From: Rubrivivax sp.
GTDB lineage: Bacteria > Pseudomonadota > Gammaproteobacteria > Burkholderiales > Burkholderiaceae_C
Reading direction: 5' to 3'
DNA length: 64,000 nt
Assembly: GCA_016719535.1 (NCBI GenBank)
Contig: JADJYX010000039.1
Span: forward strand, 43,081 to 107,080
A program made the translations under genes and the position numbers. Under the pieces are notes generated by a model that saw only the letters and a program-made list of their open reading frames with translations, ran no database searches and was not told where the DNA came from. Shown in pieces: positions 1 through 8,579 of the stretch. Position 1 is the first letter of the stretch. Every line of letters starts with the position of its first letter.

Positions 1-678
1 CAGCAGCTGCTGCGTGCGCGCCAGCGTGGCCGCGACCTGGGGTGCGTCGTCGCCCAGCAGCGCACCCAACGCACCGCGCTTGCCGGCCAGCTGTTCGTCC
101 AGGCGACCAGTGGCGCGCTGCAGGTTGGCCAGCGTGGTCGACAGCGCCGACTCGTCGGCCGTCAGCCGGCCCAGGTTGGCCAGCAGGTCGCGTGCGGCGC
201 TCATCAGCCGCGGGATCTCGGCGCTGGCGTCGCCGGCCAGCACCGGGCGCTCGGCACCGTCGGGCAGCGGCGGGTCGGTGAGGATGCCGCTGTAGGCCCT
301 GATGGCGGTGCCGCCGACGAGGCCACGCGTCATCGTGAAGACGCTGCTGGTGCGCAGCCAGTGCGCGTCCTTCCTCGGCACGTCGACCAGGATGCGCACG
401 TTGCCGTCGGCGGCGAGCTCGGTGCGGCGCACGCGGCCGATCGGAAAACCCGAGAAGGTGAGGTCCATGCCGACCACCACGCCTTCGGAATCCTCGGCCA
501 TCAGCACCAGGCGCTGCGTCGGCTCGAAGGCGCCGCGCGCATACAGCACATACAGCACCGAGGCCAGCACCAGCGCGGCCAGCAGCAGCAGCAGCGCGGT
601 GGCGCGGCGCTCTTCGCGCCCGCTGCTCGGGGGCAGGGTCGGCACGGGCAGCGGGGGCGGGGTCGGCTCGTCGCTCAT
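1..678 (-). CDS. MlaD/MCE-family lipid transport protein, partial
   Basis: The gene runs off the left edge; the first 226 codons are visible. The product starts with a proline-rich cytoplasmic stretch, has one membrane helix at about residues 27-46, and then an MCE/MlaD-type domain with the family-typical segment TFSGFPIGRVRR. MCE proteins form periplasmic substrate-binding rings for ABC lipid transporters (Mla/PqiB type). It follows the MlaE-like permease by 11 bp on the same strand, so the two are almost certainly one operon. The ATG at 676-678 is the only sensible start. The C-terminal part and any auxiliary lipoprotein lie outside the window. Confidence 0.85.
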   Translation of the reverse strand, partial: MSDEPTPPPLPVPTLPPSSGREERRATALLLLLAALVLASVLYVLYARGAFEPTQRLVLMAEDSEGVVVGMDLTFSGFPIGRVRRTELAADGNVRILVDVPRKDAHWLRTSSVFTMTRGLVGGTAIRAYSGILTDPPLPDGAERPVLAGDASAEIPRLMSAARDLLANLGRLTADESALSTTLANLQRATGRLDEQLAGKRGALGALLGDDAPQVAATLARTQQLL

Positions 679-689
679 CGGCGGTTGGT

Positions 690-1490
690 TCAGAAATAGT
701 TGCCGGCCAGGCCGGCGACCTCGATCGCCAGCACCACCATGAACATGCGCACCAGGCCCTGCAGCTCGAGCCCGGCCAGACCGGCCTCGCGCGCGTGCAG
801 CGCGGCGCCGATCGGCACCACCGAGACGGCCAGCGCCAGCGCACCGGTCTTGAGCACGAAGACCAGCGACACCACGGGGTTGAAGACCTGGCCGACCAGC
901 CGCGTATAGCGCTCGAAGGCAAACGGCGTGAAGCCATGCGCCAGCACATAGGCCAGCACCAGCGCCACCAGCGAACTCACCGCCGCCAGCAGCAGCACGC
1001 AGAAGATGCCGGCCAGCGCCCGCGGTGCGATCTCGGTGCGCAGCGGGTCCGCCCCCTGCGCGCGCACGCGCTCGAGGCGGCCGACCTGGCGCGCCTGCGC
1101 CAGTTCGGCGGCCATCGGCACCGTCACGCGCACGGCCACGGCGAAGGCCGCGGTGAGCGGGATCAGCTCCAGCACCAGCACGCGCACCACCATCTCGAGC
1201 GCGTACTGCGACAGGCCATAACTCTGCGCGGTAACGAGCACGATGCGGATGATGACCAGGCTGAGGATGGCCGCCAGCAGCGTGAACCAGGGCAGCAGCG
1301 GCAGCGCCGCGCGCACCAGCTGCACCGCCAGCGGCCGGCGCCAGGGCGCGCGCCAGCTCGACGGCGACAGCGCCAGCAGGATCACCATCGCACCCAGCTG
1401 CAGCACGCGCCAGGTCACGCGGCCACGCTGGCGCAGCCCGTGGGCCAGGGTGCGCAAGGGCGATGCGGCGGCCTGCATGCCGGTCATCAT
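690..1490 (-). CDS. MlaE-family ABC transporter permease
   Basis: The 266-aa product has the size and hydrophobic layout of MlaE permeases: about five to six membrane segments, with the family-typical region SYGLSQYALEMVVRVLVLEL in the middle. Such permeases move phospholipids or related lipids between the inner membrane and a periplasmic MCE partner. The start is ATG-ATG at 1490/1487; the first was chosen. The gene lies directly upstream of the MCE gene, but no ATPase gene lies between them, unlike the common permease-ATPase-MCE order, so the ATPase must be encoded to the left or elsewhere. Confidence 0.85.
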   Translation of the reverse strand: MMTGMQAAASPLRTLAHGLRQRGRVTWRVLQLGAMVILLALSPSSWRAPWRRPLAVQLVRAALPLLPWFTLLAAILSLVIIRIVLVTAQSYGLSQYALEMVVRVLVLELIPLTAAFAVAVRVTVPMAAELAQARQVGRLERVRAQGADPLRTEIAPRALAGIFCVLLLAAVSSLVALVLAYVLAHGFTPFAFERYTRLVGQVFNPVVSLVFVLKTGALALAVSVVPIGAALHAREAGLAGLELQGLVRMFMVVLAIEVAGLAGNYF

Positions 1491-1547
1491 AGGGTGCCCG
1501 CGATGCCGGGCCCGCGCCGGTGTCACCGGCATGAAACACTGGCCTCC

Positions 1548-2450
1548 ATGAAGCTGCCCGACCGCGTGCTCACCCTTGCCGATCTGCAGGCGCTGCAGGC
1601 CGCCGCCCACGTGCACCACACGCCCTGCGGCGGCAGCGGGCCGCTGGTCTGGCATGCTTGGGGCGCAGGCGCACCCGTGCTGCTGCTGCACGGCGGCTCG
1701 GGCAGCTGGACGCACTGGGCGCGCAACATCGCGGCGCTGGTGCGCGCCGGCCGTCAGGTGTGGGCGCCCGACATGCCGGGCTTCGGCGATTCCGCCCTGC
1801 CCCCCGGCTGCCAGGACGCCGACCACCTGCCGCCCTGGCTCGAACAGGGCCTGCAGGCGTTGCTGGGGCCGCAGCCGGTGGACGTGGTGGGCTTCTCCTT
1901 CGGCGGCCTGGTGGCCGGCTACCTGGCCACCGCGCAGCCGCAGCGCGTGGCCAGCCTGATGCTGGTGGGCGCGCCGGCGCTCAGCGACGAGCGGCTGCCA
2001 CCGCTGCCGCTGCGCATCTGGAGCACGACACCCGCGGGCGAACGGCGCGACGCCATCCACCGCCACAACCTGCGCACGCTGATGCTGGCGCGCGACGCCT
2101 CCATCGACGCGCTGGCGGTGGCCATCCACGCCGCCAACATCGAGCGCGACCGCATGCGCCGCCGCCGCCTGATGCTGACCGACGCGCTGCGCACGCTGCT
2201 GCCGCGCATCGCCTGCCCGCTGGCCGGGCAGTGGGGCGAGCACGACGTGCTCTTTCGCGGCCGCCTGGGCCTGCTGGCCGAGGTGCTGCCGCTGGCGCGC
2301 GACTTCCGCGGCCTGACGCTGGTGCCCGGCGCCGGCCATTGGGTGGCCTACGAGGATGCCGCGGCCTTCGATGCCGCGCTGGCCGTCTGGCTGGCCGCGC
2401 TGGCCGGCCCCGACCCGCTGCTCAGGTCCGGCGCCGACCGCCTGCGCTGA
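1548..2450 (+). CDS. alpha/beta hydrolase
   Basis: The 300-aa product is an alpha/beta-hydrolase-fold enzyme. The oxyanion region HGGSGSW is at residues 48-54, the nucleophile elbow GFSFGG at 115-120 (Ser117), and a likely acid Asp233 and His264 (GAGHW) complete the triad. The fold covers esterases, lactonases and C-C bond hydrolases (MhpC-like); the substrate cannot be told from sequence. It is transcribed divergently from the Mla-type pair, and its 3' end overlaps the hemerythrin gene tail-to-tail by 29 bp. The start is ATG 1548, which precedes MKLPDRVLTL. Confidence 0.85.
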   Translation: MKLPDRVLTLADLQALQAAAHVHHTPCGGSGPLVWHAWGAGAPVLLLHGGSGSWTHWARNIAALVRAGRQVWAPDMPGFGDSALPPGCQDADHLPPWLEQGLQALLGPQPVDVVGFSFGGLVAGYLATAQPQRVASLMLVGAPALSDERLPPLPLRIWSTTPAGERRDAIHRHNLRTLMLARDASIDALAVAIHAANIERDRMRRRRLMLTDALRTLLPRIACPLAGQWGEHDVLFRGRLGLLAEVLPLARDFRGLTLVPGAGHWVAYEDAAAFDAALAVWLAALAGPDPLLRSGADRLR

Positions 2451-2883
2451 AACGCGGGAACAGCACCTCGTCCTCCAGCTGCACATGGGCCGCGAGGTCG
2501 GCGAACAGCCGCCCCAGGCCCGCACGCAGCGCCTGCGCGTCGGCGCCGTCGTCGGGCCAGCCGGCCAGCACCTCGTGCAGCGCGGCCATGGCGTCCTCGT
2601 GCAGGCGGTGCTCGGCCTCCAGGTCGTCGATCAGGTGGCCCATCAGCGTATTGCCGCCCTGCTCCATCATCGGAAACAGCCGCATCTCCTCCTTGAACTG
2701 GTGCTGCTCCAGCGCCACGGCCATGGCGTCCAGGTGCTCGGCCAGCGCCGGCGGCGCGCCGCGCGCCACCGCCGCGCGCGCCTGCGCCTGCAGCGGCGGC
2801 AGGTCGCGCCGGTGCGCCTCGTGGAAGCGGGTCAGGATGTGCTCGATCAGCGCCTCGGCGTCGAGGGTGGCGGGGTCGGTCAT
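2422..2883 (-). CDS. hemerythrin domain protein
   Basis: The 153-aa product is a single hemerythrin-like four-helix bundle. Candidate di-iron ligands are His in FHEAH near the N-terminus, His-x-x-x-Glu in the EQHQFKEE helix, His in EAEHRLHED, and Glu in HVQLEDE near the C-terminus. It resembles the C-terminal domain of YtfE/RIC iron-sulfur repair proteins but lacks their ScdA_N domain. Likely roles are oxygen, nitric oxide or iron sensing or storage; which one is not decidable here. The ATG at 2881-2883 gives the full bundle. Confidence 0.85.
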   Translation of the reverse strand: MTDPATLDAEALIEHILTRFHEAHRRDLPPLQAQARAAVARGAPPALAEHLDAMAVALEQHQFKEEMRLFPMMEQGGNTLMGHLIDDLEAEHRLHEDAMAALHEVLAGWPDDGADAQALRAGLGRLFADLAAHVQLEDEVLFPRFSAGGRRRT

Positions 2884-3064
2884 GGCGGCAGGCAAGGGTC
2901 GCTGGGATGCACCCGATGCTAGCCAGCTCGCGCCCGCGGCGCTGCCGGCCGTCGAGCGGCCGTGCCCTGAAAAGGCCGACAATCGCGCCCGCGGCCTGCG
3001 CGCCGCGGCGGCCCGCCCGGCCGTGAAGCCACCGACCCCCTGCGCCTGCGCCGCGAAAGCCCGC

Positions 3065-5713
3065 GTGTCCGACGAGCCCGCCACCGCGACCTTTCTCTTC
3101 ACCGACATCGAAGGCAGCACGCGCCTGTGGGAGCGCGAGCCCGGGCCGATGCAGCGCGCGCTGGCCCGCCACGACGCCATCAGCCGCGAAGCCGTCAGCG
3201 CCCACCGCGGGCGGCTGGTCAAGACCACCGGCGACGGCATCCACGCCGTCTTCGACGATCCGGCCGACGCGCTGCAGGCGGTGCTGGCGCTGCAGCGCGC
3301 GCTCGCCGGGACCGAGGCCGACGGGCTGGCGCTGAAGGTCCGCTGCGGGCTGCACCGCGGCCCGGCCGAGCGCCGCGACGGCGACTACTACGGCCCCGTG
3401 CTCAACCGCGCCGCGCGCATCATGGCCGCCGCGCATGGCGGCCAGGTGCTGCTGTCGCAGGCGGTGGCCGACGGCGTCGCCGGCCGGCTGCCGGCCGGGG
3501 CCGCGCTGCTCGACCTGGGCGAGCTGCGGCTGCGCGACCTCGACGGCGCCGAGCGTGTGCACCAGCTGCAGCACCCGGCGCTGCGCGCGCAGTTTCCGCC
3601 GCTGCGCGCGCTGGCCGCCACGCCGACCAACCTGACGCAGCCGCTGAACAGCTTCGTCGGCCGCGAGCGCGAGCAGGCCGAGATCCGCGCGCTGCTGTCG
3701 CGCACGCGGCTGCTGACGCTGCTGGGCATGGGCGGCATCGGCAAGTCACGGCTGTCGCTGCAGGTGGCGGCCACGCTGCTGGGCGACTACCCCGACGGCG
3801 TCTGGCTGGTCGAGCTGGCGCCGCTCGGCGACGCGCGCCGCGTGCCGCACGCGCTGGCCAGCGTGCTGGGCGTGAAGGAAGACGCCGGCCGCAGCATCAC
3901 CGACGCGCTGCTGGCCTGGGTGCACGACCGCCGGCTGCTGATCGTGCTGGACAACTGCGAGCACCTGCGCGGGGCCTGCGCCGCGCTGGCCAAGCAGCTG
4001 CTGCTGGCCGGCCCCGGCGTGCAGGTGCTGGCCAGCAGCCGCGACGTGCTGCAGGTCGCCGGCGAGACGGTCTACCCGGTGCCCGCGCTGTCGGTGCCCG
4101 AAACCGGACGCGGGCACGCGGGCCTCGATGTCGATGCCCTCGCGCGGCACGAGGCAGTGCGGCTGTTTCTCGACCGCGCCGGCGCCGTGCAGCCGGCCTT
4201 CCGGCTGGACGCCGGCAATGCCGCCGCGGTGGCCGAGATCTGCCGCGCGCTGGACGGCATCCCGCTGGCGCTGGAGCTGGCCGCGGCACGCACGCGTGCG
4301 CTGTCGGTGCAGGCCATCGCGGCGCGGCTGGCCGACCGTTTCCGGCTGCTGGTCAGCGGCGACGAGACGGTGCTGCCGCGGCAGCGCACGCTGCGGGCGC
4401 TCATCGACTGGAGCTTCGAGCTGCTGAGCGGGCCCGAGCGGCTGCTGTTCCGCCGCCTGTCGGTCTTTGCCGGCGGCTGGACGCTGGCGGCCGCCGAGGC
4501 CGTCACCGCCGGCGACGGCCTCGACCCGCTGGACGTGGTGACGCTGCTGTCGAACCTGGTCGACAAGTCGCTCGTCATCATGGCGCCCGCGGGCACGCGC
4601 TACCGCATGCTGGAGACGGTGCGCGCCTATGCGGCCGAGCAGCTGGCCGACAGCGGCGAGGACCCTGCCGTGCGGCTGCGCCACCTGCGCCACCACCTCG
4701 AGCTGGCCGAGACCGCGCGGCCTCAGCTGGCCGGCCCCGAACAGGGCCACTGGCTGGCGCAGCTGGACGCCGAACGCGACAACTTCCTGGCCGCGCACCG
4801 CTTCAGCGAGCAGGTCGACGACAGCGATGCGCCCGGCCTGCGGCTGATGCACGCGCTGCGCCCCTACTGGATCAACCGCGGCGAGCTCAGCCTGGGGCTG
4901 GAGACGGCGCTGGCGCTGCTGGCGCGCCCGCGGCTGGCGGCGCGCGACGCGGCCCGCTGCATGGCCTTGTTCGGCGCCGGGCAGCTGAGCTTTCTGGCCG
5001 GCCGCCACCCCGAAGCGCAGCGCCACCTCGAGGAATGCCTGGCGATCGCGCGCGAGACCGGCAACGACGCCATCGTCGCGCGCGTGCTGCAGCCGCTGGG
5101 CATGACCTGCCTGGCGCTGCGCGACGAGGCGGCGGCCGCGCGCCACCTCGACGAGGCGCTGCAGCGCGCGCAGGGCCAGGGCGACGAGCGCGAATGGGCC
5201 TCGGCGCTCAATGCGCGCGCCATGCTGCACCGGCTGCAGGGCCGCCACGAGCTGGCCGAGCCGCTGTGCCGGCAGGCGGTGGCGATCTGCCGCCGCCTGG
5301 GCGACCAGGAGAATATCGGCGTCGGCCTGCTCAGCCTGGCGATGGTGAGCCTGTCGCTGGGCCGGCACGAGGCGGCGCAGGGCATGCTGCGCGAGGCCGC
5401 CGGCATCGCGCAGCAGACCGGCTCGCAGCCCCTGCTGCTGGGTGCGCTGGAAGTCGCCGCCGGGCTGGCCGCGGCCCTGGGCCGCTGGGCCGATGCCGCC
5501 GCCTGCTATGGCGCCGCCCAGGCCCAGCGCCGCGAGGCCGGGCTCGGGCGCGACCCCGCCGACGAGGCCTTCGTCGATGGCGCGCTGCAGGCCGCCCGCC
5601 AGGCCCTGGGCGCGGACGAATGGACGGCCCACGAGGCGCGCGGCCGCCGGCAGCCGCTGCACGAGTGGCTGCAGGCGATCGGCAGCGGCAGCGGCGCGCC
5701 CGCTGCCGATTGA
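3065..5713 (+). CDS. class III cyclase domain / STAND ATPase / TPR regulator
   Basis: The product is 882 aa from GTG 3065 (an upstream in-frame GTG at 3023 is less likely; a GAAAG box lies 5 nt before 3065). Residues about 5-165 are an adenylate/guanylate cyclase homology domain with the metal-site motifs FTDIEGST and TTGDGI both retained. A NFVGRE-type linker is followed by an NTPase of the LuxR/AfsR kind with P-loop GMGGIGKS at 221-228 and a VLDNCEH Walker B. The last roughly 300 residues are TPR-like helical repeats. Such proteins are soluble signalling switches; the ligand and output are unknown. Close homologues are common in beta-proteobacteria. Confidence 0.85.
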   Translation: MSDEPATATFLFTDIEGSTRLWEREPGPMQRALARHDAISREAVSAHRGRLVKTTGDGIHAVFDDPADALQAVLALQRALAGTEADGLALKVRCGLHRGPAERRDGDYYGPVLNRAARIMAAAHGGQVLLSQAVADGVAGRLPAGAALLDLGELRLRDLDGAERVHQLQHPALRAQFPPLRALAATPTNLTQPLNSFVGREREQAEIRALLSRTRLLTLLGMGGIGKSRLSLQVAATLLGDYPDGVWLVELAPLGDARRVPHALASVLGVKEDAGRSITDALLAWVHDRRLLIVLDNCEHLRGACAALAKQLLLAGPGVQVLASSRDVLQVAGETVYPVPALSVPETGRGHAGLDVDALARHEAVRLFLDRAGAVQPAFRLDAGNAAAVAEICRALDGIPLALELAAARTRALSVQAIAARLADRFRLLVSGDETVLPRQRTLRALIDWSFELLSGPERLLFRRLSVFAGGWTLAAAEAVTAGDGLDPLDVVTLLSNLVDKSLVIMAPAGTRYRMLETVRAYAAEQLADSGEDPAVRLRHLRHHLELAETARPQLAGPEQGHWLAQLDAERDNFLAAHRFSEQVDDSDAPGLRLMHALRPYWINRGELSLGLETALALLARPRLAARDAARCMALFGAGQLSFLAGRHPEAQRHLEECLAIARETGNDAIVARVLQPLGMTCLALRDEAAAARHLDEALQRAQGQGDEREWASALNARAMLHRLQGRHELAEPLCRQAVAICRRLGDQENIGVGLLSLAMVSLSLGRHEAAQGMLREAAGIAQQTGSQPLLLGALEVAAGLAAALGRWADAAACYGAAQAQRREAGLGRDPADEAFVDGALQAARQALGADEWTAHEARGRRQPLHEWLQAIGSGSGAPAAD

Positions 5714-5716
5714 CGC

Positions 5717-6241
5717 TCACCAGTTGACCATCGGCGGGTCGAGGCTGATGGTCTGCCGGCCGTCGGTCAGCTGGATGGTGTATTTGAAGACACCCGGGCG
5801 CGTGTGCGCATTGCGGCAGGCAAATTCGCGGCCCTCGGCGCGCGGCTGGCAGTTGACCACCTCCTTCTGGCCGCTGCCCAGCAGCACGGCCTTGCCGCGG
5901 CTGCTGTCGACCAGCTGGTCGAGGATCTCGCCGTCGATGCGGATGCCGTCGCGCGTGAAGCGCCAGGGCGAATCCTTGGGCAGCTGCCAGACGATGTCGA
6001 AATCCTTCTCGCCGGGCAGGTAGACCAGGATCGGCGGATCGACGCGCACGCGGCCCGCGACCACCTCGACCTGCGGCTTGAAGTGCGACAGCCGGTCCAG
6101 CCCGATGGCGCGCGGCCCGGGCCCGCCAGGGCCACCGGGCCCACCGGGCCCACCTGGAGGCCCGTGATGCCGCATGCCGCAAGCCCCCAGCAGCGCGACG
6201 GCCGCGATGACGGCGACCCCCAGTCCCCAACGTCGGTTCAT
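5717..6241 (-). CDS. lipoprotein with a short collagen-like Gly-Gly-Pro stretch
   Basis: The 174-aa product begins with a lipoprotein signal (NRRW, hydrophobic stretch, lipobox LLGAC; Cys21). Right after the lipobox is a low-complexity GGPGGPGGPGGP run encoded by near-identical 9-nt units, then a globular domain with two Cys (VNCQP, EFACR) that may form a disulfide. I do not recognise the domain. It is tail-to-tail with the cyclase-STAND gene (3 bp apart) and divergent from the prenyltransferase. The triplet repeat could vary in length by slippage. Confidence 0.7.
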   Translation of the reverse strand: MNRRWGLGVAVIAAVALLGACGMRHHGPPGGPGGPGGPGGPGPRAIGLDRLSHFKPQVEVVAGRVRVDPPILVYLPGEKDFDIVWQLPKDSPWRFTRDGIRIDGEILDQLVDSSRGKAVLLGSGQKEVVNCQPRAEGREFACRNAHTRPGVFKYTIQLTDGRQTISLDPPMVNW

Positions 6242-6356
6242 GCGCCCCTCCTGGCTGTGGTGCCCGCCGATGATGCCGCAGCGGCGGTGGCGGCGGCAAT
6301 GCTGGCGGCCATGACAAGATCGCAACCCCCTGTCCGCCACCGTCGAGGACCGTCCG

Positions 6357-7280
6357 ATGCGCCCCCCCCTGCCGCTGGCCTCGGCACCGGCCACCACCCT
6401 GCCCGGCATCCTGGGCGTGGTGCGTGCGCCCTTCCTGCCGCTGGCGGTGCTGCTGGCGCTCAGCGGCGGGCTGGCGCAAGGCATCGGTGCGCTGGACCTG
6501 ACGCGGCTGCTGCTGGGTGCCCTCGGGCTGGCGGCCGCGCACATGCTCGTCAATGTGCTCAACGAACTGGCCGACGATGCCTCCGGACTCGACCGCGAGA
6601 CCGAGCGCACGCCGTTTTCCGGCGGCAGCGGCGCGCTGCAGAACGGGCTCATCACGCGCCAGGGCGCCTGGGGCGCCGCCTTCGTCAGCGGCGCCGTGGC
6701 GCTGGCCGTGGCCGCCGTCGCGCTGGGGGTCTACCGCGAATGGCGGCTGCTGCCGGTGGTGGCCATCGGCGCGGCCTGCATCGTCTTCTATACGCCCTGG
6801 CTGCTGCGCATCGGCCTGGGCGAACTGGCAGCCGGCCTCGGCCTGGGGGGCCTGCCGGTGATCGGCGCCGCGTTGCTGCAAGGCGGTGACCTGCAGCCCG
6901 CGGTGATCCTGGTGGCCATCGCCGCCACCGCGATGACCTTCAACCTGCTGCTCTTCAACACCATCCCCGACGCCGAGCCCGACCGTCGCGCCGGGCGTCG
7001 GTCTCTGGTGCACCGCGTGGGCGTGCCGGGCACGGCGCGCATCGGCGTGGCGGCTTGGGGCGTGGCGACGCTTTCCCTCGGCTGGGGCCTGCTCACGGGG
7101 GCCTTGCCGGCCTGGGCGGGGCTGGCCGCCATCCCGGCCATCGGCTTCATCGTGCCGGTGGGCCGCTGGGCGCTGGCCGGCGCGCCGCTGCCGGTGCCGC
7201 TGCCGGTGCTGGGGGCCAACGTGGCGCACAACCTCGGCACCCACGCGGCGCTGGTCGCGGCCTGGCTGCTCAGCCGCTGA
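6357..7280 (+). CDS. UbiA-family prenyltransferase
   Basis: The 307-aa product is a polytopic membrane protein with about eight hydrophobic segments. The first Asp-rich motif of the UbiA superfamily is at residues 66-79 (NVLNELADDASGLD) and a second (NTIPDAEPDRRAGRR) lies after the mid-protein helices. It resembles MenA/UbiA enzymes that join a polyprenyl diphosphate to an aromatic acceptor; the acceptor is not predictable. It is convergent with the arsenosugar-type operon (11-bp overlap of 3' ends), so a functional link is only possible, not shown. Confidence 0.85.
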   Translation: MRPPLPLASAPATTLPGILGVVRAPFLPLAVLLALSGGLAQGIGALDLTRLLLGALGLAAAHMLVNVLNELADDASGLDRETERTPFSGGSGALQNGLITRQGAWGAAFVSGAVALAVAAVALGVYREWRLLPVVAIGAACIVFYTPWLLRIGLGELAAGLGLGGLPVIGAALLQGGDLQPAVILVAIAATAMTFNLLLFNTIPDAEPDRRAGRRSLVHRVGVPGTARIGVAAWGVATLSLGWGLLTGALPAWAGLAAIPAIGFIVPVGRWALAGAPLPVPLPVLGANVAHNLGTHAALVAAWLLSR

Positions 7281-7905
7281 AGTCGGGCACGCCCCAGCCG
7301 GCGGGCAGGTGGCGCAGGTCGGCCGCTTGGTCGATGTCGGCGACCGGCGGCAGTTCGGCGACGCGCAGGCCGGCCGCAGCCGCGCGCTCGCGCGTCGCGG
7401 CCATCACCGTGGTGGTGCTCCAGGCGATGTCGGCAAACAGCGTCGGCGCCGGCCGGCGCAGGCCGACCAGCGCATAACCGCCGTCGAGCGCGGGCACGAA
7501 GACGGCGTCGTGGCCGTCGAGCGCGCGCGCGGCCTGCCGCAGCCGCAGGGCATCCAGGCCCGGGGCGTCGGTGCCGATCAGCAGCGCGCGGGCGTGGCCG
7601 CCCAGCGCGCGGGCCAGCGCCCGCTGCATGCGCGCGCCGAGGTCGCCGTCGCCTTGCATCGTCAGCGCGAGCCCATGGGCCGCCGCCAGCCGCTGGAAGG
7701 CCGGATGCCCGCCATCGGGCGTGACGCACAGCTCGACGGCTTCGAAGCCCGCGGCCATGCCCTGCGCGACCGCATGGTCGAGCAGGCGGCCGGCCAGCGC
7801 GGCGGCGCCGTCGGCACCCAGCGCCGGGATCAGCCGCGTCTTGGCCAGGCCGGCCACGGGCGCCTTGGCCAAGACGATCAGCGCGGTGCCGGCCACGGCC
7901 GTCAT
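7270..7905 (-). CDS. glycosyltransferase, DUF2064 / TIGR04282 type
   Basis: The 211-aa product is a GT-A-like protein of the DUF2064 family, with the family signature IVLAKAPVAGLAKTRL at the N-terminus and GTDAPGLD and PALDGGYALVGLR in the core. TIGR04282-type members are annotated as arsenosugar biosynthesis glycosyltransferases because of their genomic context. It is the last gene of the operon and starts inside the stop codon of the previous gene (ATGA at 7902-7905), which suggests coupled translation. Confidence 0.85.
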   Translation of the reverse strand: MTAVAGTALIVLAKAPVAGLAKTRLIPALGADGAAALAGRLLDHAVAQGMAAGFEAVELCVTPDGGHPAFQRLAAAHGLALTMQGDGDLGARMQRALARALGGHARALLIGTDAPGLDALRLRQAARALDGHDAVFVPALDGGYALVGLRRPAPTLFADIAWSTTTVMAATRERAAAAGLRVAELPPVADIDQAADLRHLPAGWGVPDFSG

Positions 7906-8579
7906 CGGTAGGCCTGCGCCAGCGCCTCGGCCGATTCGCCGCGCCAGTAGCGCCAGCGCAGCCGCCACATCAGCACGATGGTGCGCCAGACGCCGCGCGT
8001 CTCCCAGCGCCGGCCCGAGGTGGTGACCCGCGCGCGCAGGCAGGCCGGGCGGCCGATGGCCCGCAGGCGGCGCGAGAGCTCGATGTCCTCCATCAGCGGC
8101 TGGTCGGGATAGGCACCGACCTGATCGAAAACGGCACGGCGCACGAAGATCGCCTGGTCGCCGGTGGCGATGCCGGTCCAGCGCGAGCGCCGGTTCATCA
8201 GCGCGGCCACCACGGCCAGCATCCAGGGCCGCCCGTCGATGCGCACGTCGAAGCGGCCCCAGTCGGCCCCGGCACGCAGTGCGCGGGCAATCAGCGCATC
8301 GGCGTCGGGCGGCAGCCGCGTATCGGCATGCAGGAACAGCAGCACCTCGGCCCGCACGGCCGCGGCGCCGGCATTCATCTGCCGGGCGCGCCCGCGCGGC
8401 GCGGCCAGCAGCTGGTCGGCCAGCGGTCGCGCGCGTTCGACGGTGGCGTCGCGGCTGCCGCCGTCGACGACGATGAGCTCGGCGCCCCGCGCGCGCAGCG
8501 GCGCCAGCGCCTGCAGCGTGGCCACGATGCCAGCCGCCTCGTCGAGCACCGGGACGACGATGCCGAGCGCCGGCTTCAT
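7902..8579 (-). CDS. glycosyltransferase family 2, TIGR04283 type
   Basis: The 225-aa product is a GT-A glycosyltransferase beginning IVVPVLDEAAGI, with VVDGGSRD and the metal-site-like FLHADTRLP, then ATGDQAIFVRR and EDIELSRRLR. This is the pattern of the small family-2 enzymes found next to arsenosugar radical SAM genes. It probably transfers a sugar or glycerol-type group in the same pathway as ArsS; the exact step is not established by sequence. It overlaps both neighbours by 4 bp. Confidence 0.85.
   Translation of the reverse strand: MKPALGIVVPVLDEAAGIVATLQALAPLRARGAELIVVDGGSRDATVERARPLADQLLAAPRGRARQMNAGAAAVRAEVLLFLHADTRLPPDADALIARALRAGADWGRFDVRIDGRPWMLAVVAALMNRRSRWTGIATGDQAIFVRRAVFDQVGAYPDQPLMEDIELSRRLRAIGRPACLRARVTTSGRRWETRGVWRTIVLMWRLRWRYWRGESAEALAQAYR

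Noticed and set aside
690..2525. Long minus-strand frame extending the MlaE permease upstream across the hydrolase gene
   Set aside because: The added 345 residues are Gln/Arg/Ala/His-rich shadow translation of the opposite-strand hydrolase; the MlaE homology begins at 1490.
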